Positions 24,362 through 31,641 of a stretch of DNA of 64,000 bases are shown in pieces. Source of the stretch: CP2-2F sp034432555 (lineage in GTDB: Bacteria; Chloroflexota; Anaerolineae; Aggregatilineales; UBA2796). Below the pieces are notes generated by a model. It made no database searches. It was given only the letters and a program-made list of their open reading frames with translations, and was not told the origin of the DNA. The position numbers were made by a program, and so were the translations under genes. The number at the start of each line of letters is the position of its first letter. Within the stretch, counting starts at the first letter, position 1. The stretch lies in the NCBI GenBank assembly GCA_034432555.1, contig DAOUBW010000026.1:1-64000 (forward strand). The letters run 5' to 3'.

Positions 24362-25207
24362 TCACTCCGTATAGGCAGGTTGGCTGCTGCGCCAACGCGC
24401 ATAGGCATCTTCAAGGCTGAGCAGCGGCTTCTTGAGCAGCATCTGCGCCTTGCTCACATCGAGCGTTAGATTGGCAGGGCGCCCTGTCGAGGCGGAAGAG
24501 ACTGCCTCAATGCGCGCCGCGGCAATGCCGAGTGCCTCTAACAGCTTTTCGCCAAGCGTCAGGCGGCTGACGGCGGTGGGTGCTGCGACATTCAGCGCGC
24601 CGCTAAAGAAGGGATTTTCGATCAACTCTAAGATCGCCTCTGCAAGATTAACCACCCAAATGGCGCTTCGCATCTCATCCTCGTAGAGGCGCAGCGTCTC
24701 GCCGCGCTGTACTTTCTCTAGCAGCCATTCGGTCTGCTTGTTGCCGCGCTCAAAATCATAAATGAGGCTGGTGCGGATGACATGATCCGCCATCAGTTCC
24801 ATCTCTGCCTTTGCCTGCCCATAGGCGGAGAGCGGCGAAGGCGGCGCGTCGTCGGCGTAAGGCGGTTGGGTGCCGTCAAAAACCATGTCTGTAGAGAGGA
24901 AGACCAGGAGCGTTTCACGCGGGCAGAACGTCCGCAAGTGGTAGGCAGAGGCAACAATTTGGGCGCGCAAATTCGGCGCACTCATCGGCGGCACTGCGGT
25001 ATGGATAATGACTTGCGGCTGCACCTGATCAAGGGCGGCTTTGACCGCTTCCCGATCATTCAAGTCAAGCTGAAGCGGCGTGCCTGCCCGTAGGCGGCTA
25101 AGGCGGGTGAGGTAACTTGCTGTGACGGCGTAGTCTTTGGCAGCCGCCTGCTCACATAAGACGCGCCCAAGATCACCACTGCCGCCTGTGATCAAGACCT
25201 TTTTCAC
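24362..25207 (-). CDS. RmlD-like sugar-nucleotide reductase
   Basis: The 281-residue protein is an extended short-chain reductase resembling dTDP-4-dehydrorhamnose reductase. It has the NAD(P) motif ITGGSGDLGR, the STDMVFDG strand and a YxxxK pair in SAYGQAKAE. RmlA, RmlB and RmlC are not in the window, so a role in dTDP-rhamnose synthesis is only likely by homology; some relatives act on other sugars or as MAT2B-like proteins. It follows rnc by 12 bases. Confidence 0.75.
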   Translation of the reverse strand: MKKVLITGGSGDLGRVLCEQAAAKDYAVTASYLTRLSRLRAGTPLQLDLNDREAVKAALDQVQPQVIIHTAVPPMSAPNLRAQIVASAYHLRTFCPRETLLVFLSTDMVFDGTQPPYADDAPPSPLSAYGQAKAEMELMADHVIRTSLIYDFERGNKQTEWLLEKVQRGETLRLYEDEMRSAIWVVNLAEAILELIENPFFSGALNVAAPTAVSRLTLGEKLLEALGIAAARIEAVSSASTGRPANLTLDVSKAQMLLKKPLLSLEDAYARWRSSQPAYTE

Positions 25208-25219
25208 GTTGGTCCGTCC

Positions 25220-25939
25220 TTACTCCTCTGTGATGCCAAGCTGATCAAGGGCTGCTTGTGCAGCTGCCTGCGCCGCGCTGCGTTTGCTGCTGCCGCTGCC
25301 TGTGCCGTAACATTGCTCATCAATGAAGGCAGCAACCGTGAAAAGGGGTGCGTGTTCAGGGCCCGTCATCGAAAGGACTTGGTAGCGCGGTGTTTTGCCC
25401 AGCGCTGTTTGTGTCCATTCTTGGAAGCGGCTGCGTGCATCCTTATCCGAACGATCGCGCTGCATTGCGGCTAGGGCGCGCTCGAACCAATCTTCCACAA
25501 GCACATATGCAGCGTCCATGCCCTGATCAAGGTAGAGCGCACCGAGCAACGCCTCAAAAGCACCGCTCAGGTTGCGCGTGCGCGTTCTGCCGCCGCCATC
25601 TTCCTCACCTTTGCCCATCAGCAGTGCCGCACCAATGCCCAGCTCCGCCGCGTATTGGGCAAGCCGTTCGTTGCCAACCATGCCTGCGCGCAAGCGTGTT
25701 AGCGTGCCTTCGCGCTCGTTGGGCAGGCGCTCATAGAGCCAGCGTGCCGCCAAGAACGCCAACACGGCATCGCCTAAGAATTCTAGGCGCTCATTATCGG
25801 GCAGCACTGTCTCAGAATGCTCATTGAGATAAGAGCGATGCGTGAGCGCCTGATGAAACAAGGCTGCCGTGAGCGGCTGAATATTCAAGTGCGCCAAAAA
25901 TGCCGCTGTGTTGTCCAGAAAGGCGGTTGGGTAACTCAT
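25220..25939 (-). CDS. rnc: Ribonuclease III with an altered metal-binding position
   Basis: RNase III cuts double-stranded RNA in rRNA and mRNA processing. The 239-residue protein has the RNase III signature NERLEFLGDAVL with Glu53 and Asp57, and a C-terminal dsRNA-binding domain with SGSSKRSAAQAAAQAAL. The second catalytic segment normally reads as Asp-x-x-Glu; here it is GAFE, with Gly126 in place of Asp and Glu129 kept. This may lower metal binding or simply be tolerated. Its ATG overlaps the MoaD-MoaE stop by four bases. Confidence 0.92.
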   Translation of the reverse strand: MSYPTAFLDNTAAFLAHLNIQPLTAALFHQALTHRSYLNEHSETVLPDNERLEFLGDAVLAFLAARWLYERLPNEREGTLTRLRAGMVGNERLAQYAAELGIGAALLMGKGEEDGGGRTRTRNLSGAFEALLGALYLDQGMDAAYVLVEDWFERALAAMQRDRSDKDARSRFQEWTQTALGKTPRYQVLSMTGPEHAPLFTVAAFIDEQCYGTGSGSSKRSAAQAAAQAALDQLGITEE

Positions 25940-26661
25940 GGTTGTGGTTTACTCGGTATGTCGCCAGGTGTTGGCGTGTAGCTGCCCTCAACCCAGTGGC
26001 TGCCATCCTGCCCAACTTCTTTCTTCCAAACGGGTACAATTTCTTTCAGGCGATCAATGCCGTAGCGCGCCGCCTCAAAACAGCCCTGATCGCGGTGTGC
26101 GGATGCACACGCAATCAACACGGTCGGTGCGCCCACAGGCAGCACGCCCACACGCTGCACCATAGCGATGCCCTGCACCAACGGATAGCGCACCCGAATC
26201 TCGGCAGCAATGTGGCGCATTTTGGCAACCGCCATAGGTTCATATGCCTCGTATTCAAGGTGTGCAGTCTGGATCGGTTTGCCTTCGGCGTTGGTCTCGC
26301 CGCGCACTGCGCCGCTGAAAAAGCACACTGCACCTGTGGCAGGCGTTGTGATGGCTGCCAGCAGCGCGTTGAGGTCAATCGGATCAGCGGCAATTTGGAA
26401 CAGTTCGGGATAGCCACCGCCGCCGCTGACGGGCGGAAAAAATGCCACCTCATCACCATTATGAAGCGCCGCACCGCCAAAGGCAAACTCCTGATTGATG
26501 GCGCTTACAGCAGCCTGTAGATGTTCACTTAAGGCAGGCACTTGGGCAATCAGCGCAGCGCGCAGATCGTCTAGGGTACTGCCCTCAGGCAACTCAAGGT
26601 TTAGGCGATTGCTGCCGACGCGATCTTTTAAGGTGGCAAAGAATAAGACAGTGATTTGCAT
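25936..26661 (-). CDS. MoaD-MoaE fusion, molybdopterin synthase
   Basis: Molybdopterin synthase puts the dithiolene sulfurs into the molybdenum cofactor. Here both subunits lie on one 241-residue chain: a MoaD ubiquitin-like domain (1 to about 83) ending in PPVSGGGG, then a MoaE domain (about 88-225) with SGAVRGETNAEGK and the active-site stretch VPVWKKEVG. In separate MoaD the free C-terminal GlyGly carries the sulfur, so this chain must be cleaved or use another mechanism. It follows moaC by 15 bases. MoaA is not in the window. Confidence 0.92.
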   Translation of the reverse strand: MQITVLFFATLKDRVGSNRLNLELPEGSTLDDLRAALIAQVPALSEHLQAAVSAINQEFAFGGAALHNGDEVAFFPPVSGGGGYPELFQIAADPIDLNALLAAITTPATGAVCFFSGAVRGETNAEGKPIQTAHLEYEAYEPMAVAKMRHIAAEIRVRYPLVQGIAMVQRVGVLPVGAPTVLIACASAHRDQGCFEAARYGIDRLKEIVPVWKKEVGQDGSHWVEGSYTPTPGDIPSKPQP

Positions 26662-26676
26662 CGCGGTTCACTCACA

Positions 26677-27186
26677 CTATTTGGCGGTAGGTGGATCGGC
26701 TGTATCTTCAGCGAGATAGCTGCCGCTCTTGCCACCGTGTTTTTCTAGCAAGCGGATATTTTGAATACGCATGGCGCGGTCTACTGCCTTCGCCATGTCA
26801 TACAGGGTGAGCGCTGCTACGCTGACGGCGGTCAGCGCTTCCATTTCGACGCCTGTCTTGCCGACGGTGCGCGCTGTTGCCTGAATAAGGATGCGGTTAT
26901 GTACCGCATCCAGAGTCAGCGCCACTTCAACTTGCGTTAGCGGCAGTGGATGGCAAAGCGGGATTAACTCGCTGGTGCGCTTTGCCGCCATAATGCCGGC
27001 AAGCTTTGCCACAGTCAGCACATCGCCTTTTTTGAGCGCACCGTCCGCGATCAGGCGCAGCGTTTCAGGCTGCATCAGCACCTCGCCGCCAGCAACGGCG
27101 AGGCGCTCTGTTTCGGGCTTGCTGCCCACATCAACCATGTGGGCAGTGCCGTTCTCGTCAAGGTGCGTCAGGCGATCTTCAAGCAT
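26677..27186 (-). CDS. moaC: Cyclic pyranopterin monophosphate synthase MoaC
   Basis: MoaC makes cPMP, the first tricyclic intermediate of molybdenum cofactor synthesis, after MoaA. The 169-residue protein has all family signatures: AHMVDVGSKPET near the start, KGDVLTVAKLAGIMAAKRTS, ELIPLCHPLPLT and GVEMEALTAVSVAALTLYDM. Length is normal. The ATG lies three bases after the PP2C gene stop, so it belongs to the same transcript although its function differs. Confidence 0.95.
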   Translation of the reverse strand: MLEDRLTHLDENGTAHMVDVGSKPETERLAVAGGEVLMQPETLRLIADGALKKGDVLTVAKLAGIMAAKRTSELIPLCHPLPLTQVEVALTLDAVHNRILIQATARTVGKTGVEMEALTAVSVAALTLYDMAKAVDRAMRIQNIRLLEKHGGKSGSYLAEDTADPPTAK

Positions 27187-27189
27187 AGC

Positions 27190-28692
27190 TTATGAACCAA
27201 GTCCAGGACGGTCGGTTGGTTCAGGTGTTGGCTGTGGTTCGGGTGTTGGTACCGGTGGTTGTGTCGGCTGCGGACCGCCGCCTTCGCCGGGACCGCCGCC
27301 TTCGCCGGGACCGCCACCCTCACCGGGACCGCCACCCTCACCGGGTGTCGCCGTCGGCACAAAGGGTACAGGCGTGCGCGTTGCGGGGCGGCGCGTGGAC
27401 GTGCGGGTTGGCGTCAACGTCGGTGTGCTGGTGGGTGTGCGCGTTGGCGTCAACGTGCGCGTGGGTGTGCGCGTCGGTGTGCTGGTGGGCGTCAGTGTAT
27501 AGGTAGGTGTATTAGTGGGCGTTGGTGTGTAGGTGCGCGTCGGCGTGCTAGTGGGCGTAAAGGTGTAGGTTGGCGTCGCCGTATAGGTCGGCGTGTTGGT
27601 GGGCGTGTTGGACGCCGTGCGCGTCGCTGTGGGCGTGCGTGTCGGTGTATTGGTCGCCGTGCGCGTGGGTGTGTTGCTGGGCGTATAAGTGTTGCTGGGT
27701 GTGAGCGAAACAGACTGGAACAACGGTGCAGTGGTGGAAGTTGCTGGAAGGGCTGTTTCAGTGTAGGCTTCGGTGGGTGTTTCGGTTAGGGTAGCAGTCA
27801 GTGTGGGTGTTTCAGTGTTGGCAACAGCGGGCGCGTTTTCCATCTGACCGACCAGCAGCGATGCGCCAAGCCCAAACAACCCGACAAGCGCAGCCAGCGC
27901 CAAGGGCAGCACAACACGACCTGTCGCCGCAGGCTGCCTGCCCATGCGCGCTACAATGACCGTGATGTTATCATTACCGCCGCGTTTGAGCGCCAGATCA
28001 ACCAACTGCATGGCAGCCTTTTGGGCGGATTTGCCTTTCACAATATTCCAAATTTCTTGCGGTTCAACCAAGCTCCACAAGCCATCGCTGCAAATGACAA
28101 AGACATCGTTAGGCTGTACTTTTAGGCTTTTGATGAATGGCTTCAGCGGTATGGGCTGACCAAGAAAGGCAGTGACCATCGAGTTGCGCGAGGCTTTGAC
28201 CGCCTCTTCGGACATGCCGGCGTCAATTTGGCGCTGCATAACGCTTTGATCATGGCTAAGGCGCTCAATATGCTCACCACGAATGAGGTAAACACGGCAA
28301 TCGCCCACATTGAAGAGCGTTGCCTCGCCGTTGGCTTGCAGCACTAAGCCCGCTGCTGTTGAGCCAATGCGTGAAAGCCCAACCCGCGCTGATTGATCGC
28401 GCACAAAGCGGTTAGCTGCCTCTAGGGCAGTCTCAAGGCGGCTTTCAACGCTGCCCACGCTACCCTGCCCGTAGTAGGCACGTGTTAGCTCATCAATGGC
28501 GGCTTGGCTGGCGGTGTCACCACCACCTAAACCACCCATACCATCTGCTACTACCCAGAGCGCGCCGGCAGCACGCTCTGGCGCATCTTCAGAAGGCAGC
28601 CACATGCGGACGGAGTCTTCGTTTTTTGAGCGCTTCTTCCCTACATCGGTCAGCTGTGCCAGATCAAGGGTCGAGAGAAGGTTGTGTGCCAT
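27190..28692 (-). CDS. Membrane-anchored PP2C-type Ser/Thr phosphatase with Thr-Pro-rich outer tail
   Basis: This 500-residue protein removes phosphate from Ser/Thr residues. The PP2C domain (about 10-250) has the metal residues NEDSV (Asp26), VVADGMGG (Asp50), CSDGLW (Asp203) and GGNDNITVIV (Asp241). A single membrane segment spans about 259-282. After it comes a roughly 150-residue Thr-Pro repeat stretch and four Gly-rich hexapeptide units, predicted to lie outside the cell. The gene follows the VWA/FHA gene by 18 bases. No Ser/Thr kinase gene is in the window, so its substrates are unknown. Confidence 0.92.
   Translation of the reverse strand: MAHNLLSTLDLAQLTDVGKKRSKNEDSVRMWLPSEDAPERAAGALWVVADGMGGLGGGDTASQAAIDELTRAYYGQGSVGSVESRLETALEAANRFVRDQSARVGLSRIGSTAAGLVLQANGEATLFNVGDCRVYLIRGEHIERLSHDQSVMQRQIDAGMSEEAVKASRNSMVTAFLGQPIPLKPFIKSLKVQPNDVFVICSDGLWSLVEPQEIWNIVKGKSAQKAAMQLVDLALKRGGNDNITVIVARMGRQPAATGRVVLPLALAALVGLFGLGASLLVGQMENAPAVANTETPTLTATLTETPTEAYTETALPATSTTAPLFQSVSLTPSNTYTPSNTPTRTATNTPTRTPTATRTASNTPTNTPTYTATPTYTFTPTSTPTRTYTPTPTNTPTYTLTPTSTPTRTPTRTLTPTRTPTSTPTLTPTRTSTRRPATRTPVPFVPTATPGEGGGPGEGGGPGEGGGPGEGGGPQPTQPPVPTPEPQPTPEPTDRPGLGS
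27272..27343. repeat. Four tandem 18-bp units in the PP2C tail
   Basis: Two identical copies of GGACCGCCGCCTTCGCCG are followed by two copies that differ at the same three positions. On the minus strand each encodes the hexapeptide GGGPGE (circularly shifted). The paired pattern suggests stepwise duplication of 36 bp. Confidence 0.85.
27355..27760. repeat. Low-complexity Thr-Pro coding stretch of the PP2C gene
   Basis: The plus strand is dominated by GTNGGNGT-like hexamers, which encode alternating Thr and Pro on the minus strand (T-P-T-x-T motifs). Such linkers are typical cell-surface spacers in Chloroflexota. Long open frames on the other strand here are by-products of the base bias. Confidence 0.75.
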
Positions 28693-28710
28693 GCTTTACC
28701 GCTCCATCTC

Positions 28711-31551
28711 TCAGCGCCGCGCACTAGGCATATCTGGGCTAGTCAGGTCAGGATCAGAACGCTGGCTAAAGCGTATGATCGTGGTTGTGCCAAGCCGAAT
28801 ACGGTTGCCCTCACGGAGTGGCGTTGGTGTGTTGGGTGCAAGGCGGCGCTCATCAAGGAAGGTGCCGTGTGTGCTGCTGCGATCCACAAGGTAGAAGACG
28901 CCATCCGCATAGGTGATCTCTGCATGATCACGCGAGACGTTATCGTCATTATCAAAGTTCAGATCGCGCTGTTTGCGCCCAAGCCCAAAGGGCGCGTGGG
29001 TGATATTCACTGTCCGCCCCAGCGCGGGCTGATGCCGCGTTGTCTCCACGGTTAGCGAAGCCGTGGGCATCGCCACTTGCGGCACGGGCGAGGTGCGGTC
29101 ATCTGCCATCAGGGAAGGCACAGGCGCCGTAGCGTCCATAGCAGGTGGCAGTGGCATACTGCTGCTGCGCGACTGCGGGATGTGCGGTGCTGGTGCGTGT
29201 GGCGCCGCAGGCTTCTTCGCCGCGCCTTTGGGCTGCGGTTTAGCACCCTCTAGCTTGCCTACGTCAATGGCGCCGGTCAGCTCACTCAGGAAGCCCGTAC
29301 CCGTCTTAGGCTTGGAAGGACGCCGCAGCAAGGCAAAGAGCAAGAATACCAAACTAATGACCAATACACCGAAAATGCCCAGCACCAACGGACGCTGGCT
29401 CGGATTGTTGATCGCCTTGCCAATTTGATAGATCAGATCACTCGGCTCTGGCGTTGGTGAAGGCGTCAGGGTTGGTTCGGGCGAAGGTGTGATCGTTGGT
29501 GTGGGTGGCGGCGGCACCACCTTAAACTGGAAGGTAGAAGGCGCTGTAATCGGACGGTCTTCATCGTTCAAACCGCGCAGCACAAATTGGAAATCACCAC
29601 CGACGTTGCCACCACCGGGCAGCACATCAAACAGCACGACCACCCGCTCATGCGGCGGTACGTTGAAGAACAAATCGTTACCGATCTTCAAGCCCGTGGA
29701 GGCATCCACAACCTCAAGACGGTAACGTTTGATCAACTGTTCATTCTGGAAGGCGATCTCCACAATAAAGCGGCGATTCTCAGGGTCAGGGCGAATAGTC
29801 TGGATGACAGCCGAAGCAACCACCTCAGTTGGCGTGGGCGATGGAGTGGTGGTCGGTGTTGGTTGGCGGTCGTGAATGAATGGGAAGCGGGCGATTGGTC
29901 CGAGCTGCTGCCCGTTGCTATCGAAGGATTGCACCGTGAAGACGTATTCACCTGCCACAATCCCTTCAAGGCTGAAGAACAGCTCTGGCGCAGGTGGCAC
30001 ATTGGCGGAATTCCGTTCAAAGTTGCCGCGGTCAACGATGGCGATACGCAAGTTGTCTATGCGCTCAGGGCTGAATAACTCTAATGTGAGCGTCACACTG
30101 TCCTTGATCGCCTCATCGTTATAGCGGATAGATTTAATCTGTCCGCCAACAGGCAGTGGTGTTGGTGTGGCAGAAGGTGTTGGTGTGTTGGTCGGGTTAA
30201 ACTCGGCAGTGGTGGTTTGGCGCACAACAACCGATCCATCGCGCCCAAGCGCGGTCACAAGGATATTATAGCGACCGGGCGGCGCGTCCAGCGGCAGCGG
30301 CACCTCGATTGGACCAGGTTCTAACGGCGCGCTCTTGATGATCTCGTTGATTTTCGTGCCGCCGCTGGTGGTCAGTTCAATGCGATACTCAACAATTGCA
30401 TCCGGCGTCACCAAACCGATCAATTCAAAGCGGAAAGCGCGTGTGTTTGAGTCGAAGGAAGCAGCGCTCAGGCTGAAGCTGGAGGTTGAGGTTGCTGTCG
30501 GTGTCGGTGTGGGTGTCGGCGTTTTAATAGAATAATCAGCAGGCGAGATGAATGTATCATTATTCGAGGTCAGCACGGCGCCATTTTCCAGCACAAGGCG
30601 CAACCCTGCAATTCGTTCACCCTGAGCCGGCTTCACTAAAGCGGTAGCCACACGCACAGCGGCGATAGCATCGTTGATTTCCTTTAACAGGCTGGGCAAG
30701 TCATTAATAGAAGCACCAAAGACAGCCGTACCACCCGTTAGGCGGGACATCTGCTCCATGCTGGCTTGATCAATGGGTACATTAGACTGCGGTGGGCGAA
30801 AATTGATCGTATAAATCGGCACGCGGAAACGCCGATTGGTAGCAAGGCTTGTCACATCGTTTAGGTTGGCGCGGCTGCATGGGATTGGTGCGCCTGTTTG
30901 CGGATCACGGCGTCCGCCTTGTGTCCAATCCGCACCGCCATCGGATACGATAATCACCGCACGCCGACCAGGCTGTCCGATTTGATTGATAGCCTCAACG
31001 CCACGTAATGCTGCATCAAACAAGCACGTGCCATCACCGTTGCGCGGCGTGCTAAGCCCGTTGATAACCTGCTCAACGCGGGTTTTGTCATCTGAGGAGC
31101 GAATATGCTCAATAATCTCATGGCTGAAGGTCACAATGGTGAAACGGGCTTCATTGGGCATATTTTTGATCAACTCAATGGTGGCGCGTTTCAAATTGCC
31201 AAAGTTCGGGATCATTGTGCCACTTGCATCCAGCATCAGCACAATTTCAATCGGACCTTTTGCCTGTTCAATCTCGGCGTCGTAAGGACCGCCGTCGTTG
31301 GCATCCAGCATGATGATCTGCCCAGAGCGCAACGGCACATTCAACACAGGACGACGGTTGCTATCAATGGGTGTGAAATAGAGCCGCAGCGTCAAGCCAG
31401 GCTTATCGGGTTCTCGAAAATCAATTGCCTCGTTGAACAAGATGACGGCTTCCACAGCAACCTGTGCCAGCACGACCATCGGTGTGATCAAGCTGACAAT
31501 TGCCAGCAGCGCGATCACGGTTCCCGTGTAAAATCGCCTCTTCACCTGCAT
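28711..31551 (-). CDS. Transmembrane VWA / beta-sandwich / FHA protein
   Basis: This 946-residue protein starts at ATG 31551 (AAGG-type site upstream; an in-frame TTG lies at 31557). In order: signal anchor (about 8-30); von Willebrand A domain (about 100-295) with MIDAS DASGT at 108-112 in place of the usual DxSxS; three beta-sandwich-like segments joined by Thr-Pro linkers (about 350-700); one membrane segment (about 716-739); a Pro-rich linker; and a cytoplasmic FHA domain (about 843-925) with FGLGRKQRDLN, SRDHAEI and SSTHGTFL. FHA domains bind phospho-Thr. So an outer metal-binding adhesion-type domain is tied to an inner phosphoprotein reader. The PP2C gene is next in the operon. Confidence 0.9.
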   Translation of the reverse strand: MQVKRRFYTGTVIALLAIVSLITPMVVLAQVAVEAVILFNEAIDFREPDKPGLTLRLYFTPIDSNRRPVLNVPLRSGQIIMLDANDGGPYDAEIEQAKGPIEIVLMLDASGTMIPNFGNLKRATIELIKNMPNEARFTIVTFSHEIIEHIRSSDDKTRVEQVINGLSTPRNGDGTCLFDAALRGVEAINQIGQPGRRAVIIVSDGGADWTQGGRRDPQTGAPIPCSRANLNDVTSLATNRRFRVPIYTINFRPPQSNVPIDQASMEQMSRLTGGTAVFGASINDLPSLLKEINDAIAAVRVATALVKPAQGERIAGLRLVLENGAVLTSNNDTFISPADYSIKTPTPTPTPTATSTSSFSLSAASFDSNTRAFRFELIGLVTPDAIVEYRIELTTSGGTKINEIIKSAPLEPGPIEVPLPLDAPPGRYNILVTALGRDGSVVVRQTTTAEFNPTNTPTPSATPTPLPVGGQIKSIRYNDEAIKDSVTLTLELFSPERIDNLRIAIVDRGNFERNSANVPPAPELFFSLEGIVAGEYVFTVQSFDSNGQQLGPIARFPFIHDRQPTPTTTPSPTPTEVVASAVIQTIRPDPENRRFIVEIAFQNEQLIKRYRLEVVDASTGLKIGNDLFFNVPPHERVVVLFDVLPGGGNVGGDFQFVLRGLNDEDRPITAPSTFQFKVVPPPPTPTITPSPEPTLTPSPTPEPSDLIYQIGKAINNPSQRPLVLGIFGVLVISLVFLLFALLRRPSKPKTGTGFLSELTGAIDVGKLEGAKPQPKGAAKKPAAPHAPAPHIPQSRSSSMPLPPAMDATAPVPSLMADDRTSPVPQVAMPTASLTVETTRHQPALGRTVNITHAPFGLGRKQRDLNFDNDDNVSRDHAEITYADGVFYLVDRSSTHGTFLDERRLAPNTPTPLREGNRIRLGTTTIIRFSQRSDPDLTSPDMPSARR

Positions 31552-31605
31552 AATCAAACACCTTCTACGGAGTGTGACGCACTCGCCTGAGAGATATGCT
31601 TTTCC

Positions 31606-31611
31606 ATTATA
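31606..31611 (-). promoter_or_regulatory. -10 box for the VWA/FHA-PP2C operon
   Basis: A perfect TATAAT reads on the minus strand about 55 bases before the VWA/FHA start codon. The preceding bases are CGC, so the extended TGn form is absent, and the -35 region (TGCCCA at 17 bases) is weak. Confidence 0.45.
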
Positions 31612-31641
31612 GCGGATAAAAATTATTGTGGGCAGTTTTTG

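Noticed and set aside
27272..27343. Possible CRISPR-like array
   Set aside because: The units are contiguous with no spacers and encode part of a protein.
27192..27789. Long open frames on the plus strand opposite the Thr-Pro region of the PP2C gene
   Set aside because: They result from the biased hexamer repeats; the products are low-complexity Gly/Val/Arg strings with no family match, and the PP2C frame on the other strand is clearly coding.
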